Shown: positions 43,411-52,292 of the stretch, one piece after another
Position numbering within the stretch: the stretch's first letter is position 1
Layout of the letters: the number at the start of each line of letters is the position of its first letter
NCBI GenBank assembly: GCA_000023405.1
Contig: CP001643.1
Span: 1,054,001 to 1,118,000 of the forward strand
Direction: 5' to 3'
Length of the DNA stretch: 64,000 bases
DNA from: Brachybacterium faecium DSM 4810
GTDB taxonomy: Bacteria > Actinomycetota > Actinomycetes > Actinomycetales > Dermabacteraceae
The notes under the pieces: generated by a model
Told to the model about the DNA's origin: nothing
Seen by the model: only the letters and a program-made list of their open reading frames with translations
The model's database searches: none
Made by a program: the position numbers and the translations under genes

Positions 43411-44496
43411 TCACGGCACGCGTGCGGTCCACGCCTCGGTGCCGAACTTCGTCCGCACCAGCTCGCGCGCCCTGGCCAGCTCCTCCTCGGTGTAGGTCGA
43501 GGTCACGGTGTCGTAGCGGGAGCGGAAGAACTCCAGGAAGCCCTCGATGATCTGCTCGCGCGCCAGGCCGGTCTGCGAGCGCATCGGATCCACGCGCTTG
43601 TTCGCGCTGCGGGTGCCCTTGTCCGAGAGCTTCTCCCGGCCGATCCGCAGCACCTCGCCCATCTTGTCGGCGTCCATGTCATAGGCCATCGTCACGTGAT
43701 GCAGCAGCACCCCGCCCGCGAAGCGGCGCTGGGCGGCGCCGCCGATCTTCCCCTGCTCCGAGGCGATGTCGTTCAGCGGCACGTAGCGGGCGTTGATCCC
43801 GATCTCCGCGAGCGCTCCCATCACCCAGTCGTCGAGGTAGGCGTAGGCCTGCTCGAAGCTCAGCCCCTCGACGAGCGAGGTGGGCACCACGAGCGAGTAG
43901 GTGATGCAGTTGCCCTGCTCCATGAACATCGCCCCGCCGCCGGTGATGCGGCGCACCACGCCGATCCCGTTGCGGGCCGCGCCCTCGGCGTCGATCTCGT
44001 TGCGCAGCGACTGGTACGAGCCGATCACCACCAGCGGCGAGTCCCAGTCCCAGATCCGGAAATGCGGGTTGCGGCGACCGGCGACCACCTCGAGCGGCAG
44101 CACCTCGTCCAGCGCCACGTGCATCACCGGCGGCAGCACCACCGGATCGATCACGTCGAAGGTGAGGTCCTCCCAGCTGGAGGCGTGCCCGAGGGCGCGG
44201 CGCACGGCGATCGCGACCGCCTCGACGTCGAAGCCGATCATCTGCACCGGATCCGGGCGGGAGTCGATCCGCGCGGTGAGCGCGGCACCGATCTCGGCGG
44301 CGGTCGCCTCGGTGTCCATCCCCACCAGCGCGGCGTTGAGATCCTCGAGCGCATCATCCGGCTCGAGGAAGAAGTCCCCGAACACGTGGGCGCTGGCGAT
44401 CCGGCCCTCGGCGGCCGTCACGTCCACCGAGACCAGCTTCCCGCCGCGCACCTTGTACTGACCGTTCAACACCGTGCTGTCGCTGCGCTCGTCCAT
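43411..44496 (-). CDS. Lipoate--protein ligase with swapped domain order
   Basis: A 361-residue protein that attaches lipoate to the E2/H subunits. Residues about 10-90 (VRGGKLVSVDVTAAEGRIASAHVFGDFFL in outline, then LEDLNAALVGM) look like the LplA accessory C-terminal domain, placed here at the N-terminus. Residues about 120-340 form the LplA/LipB/BirA catalytic domain: RRITGGGAMFMEQGN (RRxxGGGAV), KIGGAAQRRFAGGVLLHH (the ligase GxAQ with Lys) and RVDPMRSQTGL. An in-frame ATG at 44505 is an alternative start. No lipoyl-protein gene is adjacent. The flanking gap holds two palindromic repeats. Confidence 0.9.
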   Translation of the reverse strand: MDERSDSTVLNGQYKVRGGKLVSVDVTAAEGRIASAHVFGDFFLEPDDALEDLNAALVGMDTEATAAEIGAALTARIDSRPDPVQMIGFDVEAVAIAVRRALGHASSWEDLTFDVIDPVVLPPVMHVALDEVLPLEVVAGRRNPHFRIWDWDSPLVVIGSYQSLRNEIDAEGAARNGIGVVRRITGGGAMFMEQGNCITYSLVVPTSLVEGLSFEQAYAYLDDWVMGALAEIGINARYVPLNDIASEQGKIGGAAQRRFAGGVLLHHVTMAYDMDADKMGEVLRIGREKLSDKGTRSANKRVDPMRSQTGLAREQIIEGFLEFFRSRYDTVTSTYTEEELARARELVRTKFGTEAWTARVP

Positions 44497-44640
44497 GTCC
44501 ACCATTGTCGCGCAGGGGAGCGCGCAGCGGTCTCGGCCCCGGCCCTGGCTCCGCGGCCGAGTGGTTGCTAGGGTCGCCACGGCGATGAAAAGCGATTTAC
44601 ATCACGTCGCCGAACTGCCAGTGCTGCCAGGAGGTACCTC

Positions 44641-46035
44641 GTGACCATCAGCCCGCACCATCCCATCGCGCGCCGGACCGCGCTCGCGGCCGCAGCCGCA
44701 GCCGCCGTCGGCGTCGGCGCCGCGACCGCGGCCCATGCCGAAGACGCCCGACAGCCGCAGGCCAGCGGGACGCACGTCGTCCCGGTGACGTCGCGCACCG
44801 CGGCCGCCGACGCCGCCGCACGGCTGCGCACCGCCCTCGTGTCGACCACCGATCTCCAGCCCACCGGGCTCTACCTGCCGCCGGATGTCCAGCTCGGCGT
44901 CGAGGTCGAGGCGGACGGCGACGACGTCCCCTCGATCGTGATCGGCGCCCCGGGGAGCCAGCTCGATCCCGACGCCGAGGACGAGGACGACTTCGTCGGG
45001 CGCACCCTCACCCCGCGCGAGACCGAGCTCGAGCCCGGCGCGAACCTCGTCTCCGACGCGCACGGCGGCGTCATCTACCTGTCCTTCCCCGGCGCCGACG
45101 GCGCCGCGACCGCGACCGTGAGCTTCGGGGCCGCCGCGGAGCCGATGGCGACCTTCGTGCGCGGGACGACCGCGGAGGCCGAATTCCAGGCTCAGCTCGA
45201 CCGCTCGAGCGCCCCGTTCGCCGAGCTCGTCTCCACGCACGCGATCGTGACGGTCGAGCGCGACCGGCTGCTGCTGTTCCGCCACGAGGACCACGAGAAG
45301 CTGCTGGGGATCCTGGACCGCGTGGTGGAGATCGAACAGGAGACGGCCGGCTACACCACCGAGGGCGGGGTCGAATCGCGCCCGCCCTCCGGGCCGCACC
45401 ATCTGGTGGGCTACCCCGACGGCATCGAGGGGGTCGGCGCCTACGCCACGAACGGGTACACCGCGTATCCGCCCCCGATCCAGTCGACCCTGCTGACCGT
45501 CTCCGGGCTCACCCTCGACGGCTGGGGTCCGTACCACGAGCTCGGGCACCACCACCAGCAGGAGCCCGTCAACCCCGGTGACGTGGTCGAGGTGACGGTC
45601 AACATCTTCTCGCTCGCCGTCCAGCGCGAGTTCGAACGGGAGTACGGCCAGGTGCCGAGGATGCGGGAGGTCGATCCGGAGACCGGCACCTCGCACTGGG
45701 ACACCGCCATGGAGGCGCTCGAGGCCGGCATCCGGGACTACGCCGAGCTCGGTCCGTTCGAGCAGCTCGCGCCCTTCGACCAGCTCCGCCTCCAGTACGG
45801 CGACGAGTTCGCCCCCGCCTGGGCGACGCTCGTCCGTCAGCAGGAGCCGCTCACCGAGGAGGACAGATGGCAGAACGTCATCTACTCCACGAGCGCGGCC
45901 GCGGGCGACGACCTGGCGGACTTCTGGCAGGCCTGGGGCGTGGAGGTGGCCGACGAGACCCGCTCCGCACTCGGGCAGCTCGGCCTGGAGCCGCCGGTGG
46001 TCGACCCCTCGACGCTGCGGGAGAGCAACCTCTGA
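44641..46035 (+). CDS. Secreted M60-like zinc metallopeptidase
   Basis: A 464-residue exported protease. The N-terminus has a twin-arginine-like signal (IARRTALAAAAAAAVG) with a likely cut after AHA (about residue 33). The M60/enhancin hallmark is intact: GPYHELGHHHQQEPV followed by the third ligand region GDVVEVTVNIFSL. Upstream, YPPPIQSTLLTVSGLTLDGW matches the sheet before the zinc site. M60 enzymes cut mucin-type glycoproteins or similar O-glycosylated targets in gut and skin bacteria. No binding module (CBM) is seen. GTG start with AGGAGG at 44629-44634. Confidence 0.88.
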   Translation: MTISPHHPIARRTALAAAAAAAVGVGAATAAHAEDARQPQASGTHVVPVTSRTAAADAAARLRTALVSTTDLQPTGLYLPPDVQLGVEVEADGDDVPSIVIGAPGSQLDPDAEDEDDFVGRTLTPRETELEPGANLVSDAHGGVIYLSFPGADGAATATVSFGAAAEPMATFVRGTTAEAEFQAQLDRSSAPFAELVSTHAIVTVERDRLLLFRHEDHEKLLGILDRVVEIEQETAGYTTEGGVESRPPSGPHHLVGYPDGIEGVGAYATNGYTAYPPPIQSTLLTVSGLTLDGWGPYHELGHHHQQEPVNPGDVVEVTVNIFSLAVQREFEREYGQVPRMREVDPETGTSHWDTAMEALEAGIRDYAELGPFEQLAPFDQLRLQYGDEFAPAWATLVRQQEPLTEEDRWQNVIYSTSAAAGDDLADFWQAWGVEVADETRSALGQLGLEPPVVDPSTLRESNL

Positions 46036-46093
46036 CCACCTGAAACGCGCGGGGCGTCGGCCTCGCGGAGGGCCCCGGCGGGGACGAGGATGC

Positions 46094-47386
46094 TCAGGGG
46101 ATGGTCAGCGACCGCAGGGCGCGGTGCACCTCCCACACGAAGTCCGCGGTGGACTGGCTCTTGCGCGGCGCGACCGCGTAGGTCTCCTCCTCACGCCCCT
46201 CCGACGCCTCGCGCGTGACCTTCGGGATGAGGTGGCGCCACTCGCGGTCACCGCCCACCCAGAGGCGGTAGGTGGTCCCCGAATCGTCCCCGCGCTGGTG
46301 CAGCCGCAGCCCCATGGAGGTGGCGGACAGCGCCGGCTGACGGCGGGCCGCGGCGGGATCGAAGCCGCGGTCGCGCAGCAGCATCGGGTTGAAGATCGCC
46401 CACAGCAGCAGGCGCGCGCCCTCCACCTCCGGGGAGGCGGCGGCGCCGATCAGCTCCAGCCCGCCCGGGGCGGCCTTCCCCTCGGTCCGCCACGAGGTGC
46501 GGCGAGCGAACTCCTCGAGCCGCTCGTGCGCCGCGGCCCGATCAGCCTCGTCCTGCAGCAGGCCGATGCCCAGCGGCACCGGATCCTGGCCGGTGCGCAT
46601 GAAGTGGACCGGGGTGCCCTGCTCGACCTCCCCGAACTCGATCCCCGTGCGGTGCAGACCCACCCCGGTCTGCAGGTGCGCGCTGGTCTGCCCGCGACGG
46701 GTGGAGAAGCGCGGGCTGCTGCCCAGCAGGGTGCGGCTGGCCTGGTGCAGCACGTCCAGGTGTGCGCGGAACTCCCGCGCGATCCTCCCCTTGGTGAGCA
46801 GCTTCTTCGCATCGACGGGGAACTGGGCGATCGGTCGGGCGGAGTTCTCCCCGATCTCCCCGATCGTCTCCCACAGCGGGGCGTGCCCCGGATCGGCCTT
46901 GACCATCCTCCCGCGCAGCCGGCGCCAGCTGATGGGGACCACCCCGTCGGGCACCTCCCCCTCACGGTCGGCATCATCCGCCCGGCGGGAGATCGCGATG
47001 AGCAGATGGTGCGGGGAGGCACCCAGCGCCGCCCGCAGCTTCTGCAGGCGCGGTGCGTGGAAGGCGCCGTCTGTGCTCAGCGCGATGCCCAGCCGGGCGC
47101 CGTCGTCCGCCGCGCCGGAGCTGGGCAGCAGCTCCGCGATGAGATCGGGGGAGTGCTTGCGCAGCCGCGGCGCCGCCGTGATGTTCCCGGTGGTCAGCTC
47201 GGTGCGCGCCACGGTGCGCAGGAACGCGCTGCGGCTGCGCGGCGCCATGAGCACGAACTCGAGCATGTGCCGCAGGATCATCTCCGCGCGGGGGCGCGGC
47301 TCGGAGCCGGAGAGGCCCGGCGCATGCACCGAGCGATCGACCGCATAGGTCAGCATCTGCCCGACGGTCGCATAGGAGCGCGCCAT
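46094..47386 (-). CDS. Uncharacterised protein, possibly degenerate PD-(D/E)XK-fold N-terminus
   Basis: A 430-residue soluble protein I do not recognise. The ATG at 47386 follows a very strong GGAGGAGGAGG site. Residues about 60-165 follow the layout of PD-(D/E)XK proteins: RLRKHSPDLIAELL, a strand (RLGIALSTDG) where the E-x-K pair would be, a helix QKLRAALG, a strand HLLIAISR, and ISWRRLRGRM. The catalytic Glu and Lys are absent at that strand. The middle (about 170-330) and C-terminus (GLRLHQRGDDSGTTYRLWVGG) resemble nothing I know. It stands alone, convergent with the M60 gene. Confidence 0.8.
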   Translation of the reverse strand: MARSYATVGQMLTYAVDRSVHAPGLSGSEPRPRAEMILRHMLEFVLMAPRSRSAFLRTVARTELTTGNITAAPRLRKHSPDLIAELLPSSGAADDGARLGIALSTDGAFHAPRLQKLRAALGASPHHLLIAISRRADDADREGEVPDGVVPISWRRLRGRMVKADPGHAPLWETIGEIGENSARPIAQFPVDAKKLLTKGRIAREFRAHLDVLHQASRTLLGSSPRFSTRRGQTSAHLQTGVGLHRTGIEFGEVEQGTPVHFMRTGQDPVPLGIGLLQDEADRAAAHERLEEFARRTSWRTEGKAAPGGLELIGAAASPEVEGARLLLWAIFNPMLLRDRGFDPAAARRQPALSATSMGLRLHQRGDDSGTTYRLWVGGDREWRHLIPKVTREASEGREEETYAVAPRKSQSTADFVWEVHRALRSLTIP

Positions 47387-47553
47387 GATCCTCCTCCTCC
47401 GGGCCGACGTCGCGGCCCGCCCCGGTTGCTCGTCCCCGGTGCCCGGCCGAGCGGGGGAGCGGCTGGGCATCCTCCTGACCAGTGTGCATCAGCGCAGGTC
47501 CGACGGCCAGAGGTCGTGTCTCACAGACGCTCCTCCCTGCGGCGCGTCGCAGC

Positions 47554-48582
47554 TCAGCCCAAGCCTCCGCGGGCGTAGATCTGGCGCACCAGGTCCTCGA
47601 TCGCGGGCTCGGCGAGGGAGAGGTCCCGCACCTCGGCCTGGCCGTTGAGCGCAGCGAGCAGGGCGGGGACGGTCAGCTCCGCCCCCGAGAAGCTGATGCG
47701 GTGGCGGATCCCCTCGGCCTCCACCGCCGTGGTGCGGGCCGCCGGCGGCAGCTCGAGCTCGTCGCAGGGTGCGGCGAGATCCACGATGAGCTCGCGGGGC
47801 GCGCCCAGCCGCTCGCGGAACGAGCTCAGCGGCCCGTCGTAGGCGACGGTCCCGGTGTTGACCACCACGATCCGCTCGCACAGCCGCTCCACGTCACCCA
47901 TGTCGTGGGTGGTGAGGAACAGGGTGGTGCCCCGCGCGGCGCGGTCCTCGCGCAGGAAGCGGCGCAGCCCCTCCTTCGACACCATGTCCAGGCCGATCGT
48001 CGGCTCGTCGAGCACCACCAGGGCGGGGGAGTGCAGCAGCGCGGCGGCGACCTCGCCGCGCATCCGCTGGCCCAGCGACAGCTGGCGCACGGGGCGGTCC
48101 AGGAACTGTTCGAGGCCCAGCCCCTCGACCAGCCGCTCGAGGCGGGACTCGCGCTCCCGCTCGGTGAGGCGGTGCATCGCGCCGAGGATGCGGTAGCTGT
48201 CCCGCAGCGGCAGGTCCCACCACAGCTGGGACCGCTGCCCGAAGACCACCCCGATCTCGCGGGCCAGGTGACGCCGCTCCGGCACCGGGTCCCGGCCCAG
48301 CACCCGGACCGTGCCGGCCGTCGGCTGCAGGATCCCGGTCATCATCTTGATGGTGGTCGATTTGCCGGCGCCGTTGGCGCCCACGAAGCCGACGGCCTCG
48401 CCGGGCTCGAGGCGCAGGGAGACGTCGTCGACGGCGCGCACCACGCGGCGCCGGCGCCGGCGGGACCCGGGCGCGGCGGAGCGCACCAGGTAGTCGCGGC
48501 GCAGCCCCGCGAGCTCGACGGCGGCCGGCGGGGCCGGGCCGTTCGGCGAGGGGGCGGGATCGGGGGTCGGGATGGTGCTCAT
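47554..48582 (-). CDS. ABC-2 type transporter ATP-binding protein
   Basis: A 342-residue ATPase with Walker A GANGAGKSTT, Q-loop VVFGQRSQLWWDLP, signature QLSLGQRMRGEVAAAL, Walker B ALVVLDEPTIGLD and H-loop TTHDMGDVERL. The FGQRSQLWWDLP motif and the C-terminal DUF4162-like domain place it in the NatA/DUF990 ABC-2 group. It overlaps the stop of the 291-residue permease (ATGA). With the two permeases upstream it forms a three-gene exporter of unknown substrate. Confidence 0.92.
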   Translation of the reverse strand: MSTIPTPDPAPSPNGPAPPAAVELAGLRRDYLVRSAAPGSRRRRRRVVRAVDDVSLRLEPGEAVGFVGANGAGKSTTIKMMTGILQPTAGTVRVLGRDPVPERRHLAREIGVVFGQRSQLWWDLPLRDSYRILGAMHRLTERERESRLERLVEGLGLEQFLDRPVRQLSLGQRMRGEVAAALLHSPALVVLDEPTIGLDMVSKEGLRRFLREDRAARGTTLFLTTHDMGDVERLCERIVVVNTGTVAYDGPLSSFRERLGAPRELIVDLAAPCDELELPPAARTTAVEAEGIRHRISFSGAELTVPALLAALNGQAEVRDLSLAEPAIEDLVRQIYARGGLG

Positions 48583-49454
48583 CCACCGGCTCCTGTGTAT
48601 CGACGGACTCCTGCGCGCCAGAGCAGCCCGGCGACGGCCCAGGCCAGGGCCGCCGCAGGCAGGCCGAGCCAGCCCGCCCAGGTCGGGACCAGGGCCGGGC
48701 CGGGCAGGTCCAGCAGCGCGAGGGCGGGGGCGTAGGCGATCAGCGTCGCCGGGATGACGAAGGTGAAGAAGGCGCGCATCGGCAGGGAGAAGACGGCGCC
48801 CGGGGTGGTGGCGACATAGTTGCCGCCATAGGTGAAGGCATTGGCGAACTCGCGCCCGTCGACCAGCCAGAACTGCAGCGCGCCGGCCATCGTGAACAGC
48901 GCACCGAACAGCAGCGCCCCGGCGAGCGGGGCGAGCACGGCCAGCACCAGTGTGGCCGGCGTCGGCGCGAAACCCGCGATCCCGAGTGCGGTCACGTACA
49001 TCGCCAGCCCCACCACGATCCTGCCGATCCGCCGCAGCGAGAGGTCCAGGCTCGAGATCTGCAGCAGCAGCGGCACCGGGCGGATCAGCAGCGTCTCGAG
49101 CCGACCGGACCTGATCTGTGCCGAGAGCCCGTCGATCTCCCCGAAGACGATGTCCCCGATCCCGAAGGCGAGCGCGCCGAGCCCGTAGACCACGGCGACC
49201 TGCGAGAGCCGCATCCCGCCGAGCACACCGACCTGGGAGAGGATCACCCACAGCTCGAGGAACTCGGTGCCGACGATGAGGATCTGCCCGAGCAGGTCGG
49301 CGAGGAAGCTGGTGCGGAAGCTCGCCTGGGAGCGGATCCGCGCGCCGTACAGCGTGGCCACCATGCGTGCCGTCGAGACCGGCCGGTCCGACCTCTCCCC
49401 GTCCCGGGAGGCCCGGCCCCGGGAAGCGCGGGCGGGGCGCGGCGACTCAGCCAC
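48579..49454 (-). CDS. ABC-2 permease (DUF990-like), second subunit
   Basis: A 291-residue membrane protein with a basic cytoplasmic N-terminus and six helices. It has the ABC-2/DUF990 pattern, including IDGLSAQIRSGRLETLLIRPVPLLLQ after helix 2-3 and a similar overall layout to its partner, which suggests an old duplication. It overlaps both neighbours: the ATPase by ATGA and the first permease by 8 nt. Confidence 0.9.
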   Translation of the reverse strand: MAESPRPARASRGRASRDGERSDRPVSTARMVATLYGARIRSQASFRTSFLADLLGQILIVGTEFLELWVILSQVGVLGGMRLSQVAVVYGLGALAFGIGDIVFGEIDGLSAQIRSGRLETLLIRPVPLLLQISSLDLSLRRIGRIVVGLAMYVTALGIAGFAPTPATLVLAVLAPLAGALLFGALFTMAGALQFWLVDGREFANAFTYGGNYVATTPGAVFSLPMRAFFTFVIPATLIAYAPALALLDLPGPALVPTWAGWLGLPAAALAWAVAGLLWRAGVRRYTGAGG

Positions 49455-50241
49455 CCTGCACCTCCATGCTCCGCACCCCGGCCCGCAGCATCGCCCAGGC
49501 GGCGAGGCCGAGCAGGGCCACCCACCCCAGCTGGACCGCGAGCAGCGGCAGCGCCTCGCACGATGCGAGGCGGCCCGAGAGCGTGTCGATCGGTGTCTGG
49601 ATCATCGAGGGGAACGGAGTGGCCCGGGCGATGACGAGCAACCAGTCGGGGAACCACACGATCGGGATCAGGAAGCCCGAGAGCAGGTTCATCACCGCGT
49701 TGTACACGACGGTCAGCCCGCGGGTCTCCACCAGCCAGAAGGCGGCGAGGTTGACGAGCATGTCCCCGAGGAAGGCGACAGTGATCGCCAGCAGCAGGGA
49801 CAGCAGGCCGAGCGGGTAGGACAGCGGATCCTCGGGCAGCGCGAGCCCGGTGATCAGCGCTCCGATCAGCAGCGGCGGCACCCCGCGCCCCAGCAGCAGG
49901 AATCCCGCGCGCCCGAGTTTCTGCGCGTAGTACAGGCCCAGGAAGGAGGTGGGGCGCAGCAGGTCGATCGCCACTTCGCCCTCGTGGACCCGCTGGGAGA
50001 CCTCGCGGGTGCCGAAGGCCTCGATCGGGGCGAGCAGCGCCTGCCCGAGCCACACGTAGGTCGCGGCCTGGGCGGCGGTGTAGCCGCTGAGCTCGCCGCC
50101 CGCCGTGCCGATCGCGGCGAAGAGGATCGAGGCCCGGATGAGCCCGAACACCGAGTTGGTGAAGACTCCGGCGGCGGTGGCCATGCGGTAGGTCGAATAC
50201 TGGCGGAAGGCCGCGGCGGCGATCGACCAGTACGTGAGCAC
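49447..50241 (-). CDS. ABC-2 permease (DUF990-like), first subunit
   Basis: A 264-residue membrane protein with six helices. HEGEVAIDLLRPTSFLGLYYAQKLG is the family's cytoplasmic loop after helix 3. I start it at GTG 50241 because the hydrophobic protein begins there; the open frame further upstream is arginine- and proline-rich and runs into the divergent symporter's leader. It is the first gene of the exporter operon. Confidence 0.85.
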   Translation of the reverse strand: MLTYWSIAAAAFRQYSTYRMATAAGVFTNSVFGLIRASILFAAIGTAGGELSGYTAAQAATYVWLGQALLAPIEAFGTREVSQRVHEGEVAIDLLRPTSFLGLYYAQKLGRAGFLLLGRGVPPLLIGALITGLALPEDPLSYPLGLLSLLLAITVAFLGDMLVNLAAFWLVETRGLTVVYNAVMNLLSGFLIPIVWFPDWLLVIARATPFPSMIQTPIDTLSGRLASCEALPLLAVQLGWVALLGLAAWAMLRAGVRSMEVQGG

Positions 50242-50432
50242 CCGCGCGAGCCTAGCGAGCTGTGGGAGGCCCCACAAGAGCGGGCCCGCATCGTCAGCGA
50301 CCTGCGGTGCGTCGGCGCGTGCGCGCGCGACCCGCCGGGGTCCCGCGCGGCGCGGCCCGGTCCGTGTCGCCGCGCGGCGCGGCGCCCGTCTACGCTGGCC
50401 CGGCCCCATCCCGACCCCCGGAGCGGACCGTT

Positions 50433-51731
50433 ATGCACCCCCTCACCGACACCGCCGTCGATCCGGCGCCCCGCGAGGGCGCCCAGCCCGCCCCCGGGCC
50501 CGTCGACCCCACCCCGGCCCCGCGCCGCCGACGCTTCGGACTGCTGCCGCGGATCCTCGTCGCGATCGTGCTCGGCATCCTGCTGGGCCTGGTGCTGCCC
50601 GAGACCGTCGCCCGCGTGTTCACCACCTTCAACGGGGTCTTCTCCGGCTTCCTCGGCTTCCTCATCCCGCTGATCATCGTGGGGCTGGTGACCCCCGCGA
50701 TCGCCGAGCTCGGCCACGGCGCCGGGAAGATGCTCGCGGCCACCGCCGGGATCGCCTATCTCTCCACGCTCCTGTGCGGTCTCTTCGCGCTCGCGCTGTC
50801 CCTGCTGCTGCTGCCGCGGATGCTGGGCGGTGCGAGCGTCGACTCCCTCGAGAACCCCGAGGACTCGGCGATCGCGCCCTACGTCGAGATCGACATCCCG
50901 CCCGTGTTCGACGTGATGACCGCCCTGGTGCTCTCCTTCTGCCTCGGCATCGGCCTGACCCTGGTGAGCAGGGGAGCGCTGCAGGAATCCTTCGTGCAGC
51001 TGCGCACCATCATCGTGCGGATCATCGAGGCGATCATCATCCCGCTCCTGCCGCTGTACATCTTCGGCATGTTCCTGGGCCTGACCCTGAACGGCCAGAT
51101 CTGGACGGTCATCGGCACCTTCCTCACGGTGATCCTGCTCGTGTTCGCGATGACCGTGGTGGTGCTGCTCGCGCAGTACGCGGTGGCCGGCTGGGCGATG
51201 GGCCGCAACCCGCTGAAGATGCTGTGGAGGATGATGCCCGCCTATCTCACGGCCCTGGGCACCAGCTCCTCCGCGGCGACGATCCCGGTGACCACCGAGT
51301 GCACCAAGCGCAACGGGGTCCCCGAGGCGATCGCCGACTTCGTGGTGCCGCTGTGCGCGACGATCCACCTCGCCGGCTCCACGCTGAAGATCACCACCTT
51401 CGCCGTCGCGATCATGATCGTCACCGGCATGCCGCTGGACCTCGGCGCCCTGCTGGGCTTCGTCGTCATGCTCGGCGTGGTGATGATCGCGGCGCCCGGG
51501 GTCCCCGGCGGCGCGATCATGGCGGCCGCCGGCGTGCTCACCTCCGTGCTCGGCTTCGGCGAGGCGGCGGTGGGTCTGATGATCGCCGCCTACATCGCGA
51601 TCGACTCCTTCGGCACCGCGACCAACGTCACCGGTGACGGCGCGATCGCCGCGCTCATGGCCCGGCTGTCGAAGGGCCGCGTCTCCGGGCAGCTGCAGAC
51701 GGGCGGCCACGCGTCCGTGCAGGGCGTCTGA
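50433..51731 (+). CDS. Dicarboxylate/amino acid:cation symporter (DAACS family)
   Basis: A 432-residue member of the GltPh/SstT/GltT family that takes up dicarboxylates or small amino acids with sodium or protons. A 40-residue Pro/Arg-rich N-terminus precedes eight helices and two hairpins. Hairpin 1 has TALGTSSSAATIPVTTEC (the serine-rich motif), helix 7 ATIHLAGSTLKITTFAV (a variant of NMDGT), and hairpin 2 GVPGGAIMAAAGVL. AIDSFGTATNVTGDG in helix 8 carries the substrate-binding Asp. The NMDGT motif reads AGSTL, so the exact substrate may differ from glutamate. A terminator hairpin follows. Confidence 0.92.
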   Translation: MHPLTDTAVDPAPREGAQPAPGPVDPTPAPRRRRFGLLPRILVAIVLGILLGLVLPETVARVFTTFNGVFSGFLGFLIPLIIVGLVTPAIAELGHGAGKMLAATAGIAYLSTLLCGLFALALSLLLLPRMLGGASVDSLENPEDSAIAPYVEIDIPPVFDVMTALVLSFCLGIGLTLVSRGALQESFVQLRTIIVRIIEAIIIPLLPLYIFGMFLGLTLNGQIWTVIGTFLTVILLVFAMTVVVLLAQYAVAGWAMGRNPLKMLWRMMPAYLTALGTSSSAATIPVTTECTKRNGVPEAIADFVVPLCATIHLAGSTLKITTFAVAIMIVTGMPLDLGALLGFVVMLGVVMIAAPGVPGGAIMAAAGVLTSVLGFGEAAVGLMIAAYIAIDSFGTATNVTGDGAIAALMARLSKGRVSGQLQTGGHASVQGV

Positions 51732-51750
51732 GACCGCACGAGGCACCGCC

Positions 51751-51792
51751 GCAGAACGGCCGATGGAGCATCCGCTCCGTCGGCCGTTCTGC
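51751..51792 (+). terminator. Terminator after the DAACS symporter gene
   Basis: 19-bp arms (51751-51769, 51774-51792) with one G-T pair and a 4-nt loop. The descending arm ends with CGGCCGTTCTGCTGTGC (51781-51797), which recurs after ileS. Confidence 0.75.
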
Positions 51793-51847
51793 TGTGCGCC
51801 GGACGCCCTGCAGCGCCCCTGGCCACGCCCGCGGAAACATGCCACCA

Positions 51848-51869
51848 TGAACATATGCGCAATCGTTCA
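51848..51869 (+). promoter_or_regulatory. Candidate ArsR/SmtB-type operator over the start codon
   Basis: TGAAC-N12-GTTCA spans the ATG at 51855. ArsR/SmtB repressors bind similar TGAA...TTCA palindromes. No upstream space for a leader is evident, so the mRNA may be nearly leaderless. Confidence 0.4.
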
Positions 51870-52292
51870 GAGGTCGGGGTCGCCGACGACGAGATCAGCG
51901 ACCTCGCCGATGTCTTCTCCGTGCTGGGCGATCCCGGTCGTCTCCGGCTGCTGTACGCCCTGCGCGACGGGGAGGTGAGCGTCGGCGCGCTGTCCACCCT
52001 CACCGGCCAGTCGGATTCCGCGGTCTCCCATGCGCTGCAGCTGCTGCGCGCCCACCGCATCGTCCGCGTGCGCAGGGAGGGGCGACGCGCGTACTACCGC
52101 CTCGACGATCCGCACGTCCAGATGCTGCTCGAGGTCGCGCGCAGCCATGCCGAGCACAGCGAGCTGCAGCACCCCGAGCGCTCCGCCCCGCCCGGCGAGG
52201 CCGCGGCCCCCGAGCCCGGCGGGACCGCAGAGGGGCCCGGCCCCGCGCCCGCAGCGTCCGCGTCCCCCACGTCCGAGGAGGTGGCCTCATGA
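51855..52292 (+). CDS. ArsR/SmtB family metal-responsive repressor
   Basis: A 145-residue winged-helix protein. The DNA-reading helix is in TLTGQSDSAVSHALQLLRAHRIV, and the wing is RREGRRAYYRLDDPHV. The C-terminal helix has H-x-x-H-type residues (RSHAEHSELQH) that could bind zinc or nickel at the dimer interface, followed by a disordered Pro/Glu-rich tail. It overlaps the CDF efflux gene by 4 nt (ATGA), the classic pairing of a metal sensor with its pump. Confidence 0.92.
   Translation: MRNRSEVGVADDEISDLADVFSVLGDPGRLRLLYALRDGEVSVGALSTLTGQSDSAVSHALQLLRAHRIVRVRREGRRAYYRLDDPHVQMLLEVARSHAEHSELQHPERSAPPGEAAAPEPGGTAEGPGPAPAASASPTSEEVAS

Noticed and set aside
47490-47553. Extra gene between the orphan protein and the ABC ATPase gene
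   Set aside because: Short and without a ribosome site; I see no coding pattern in 47387-47553.
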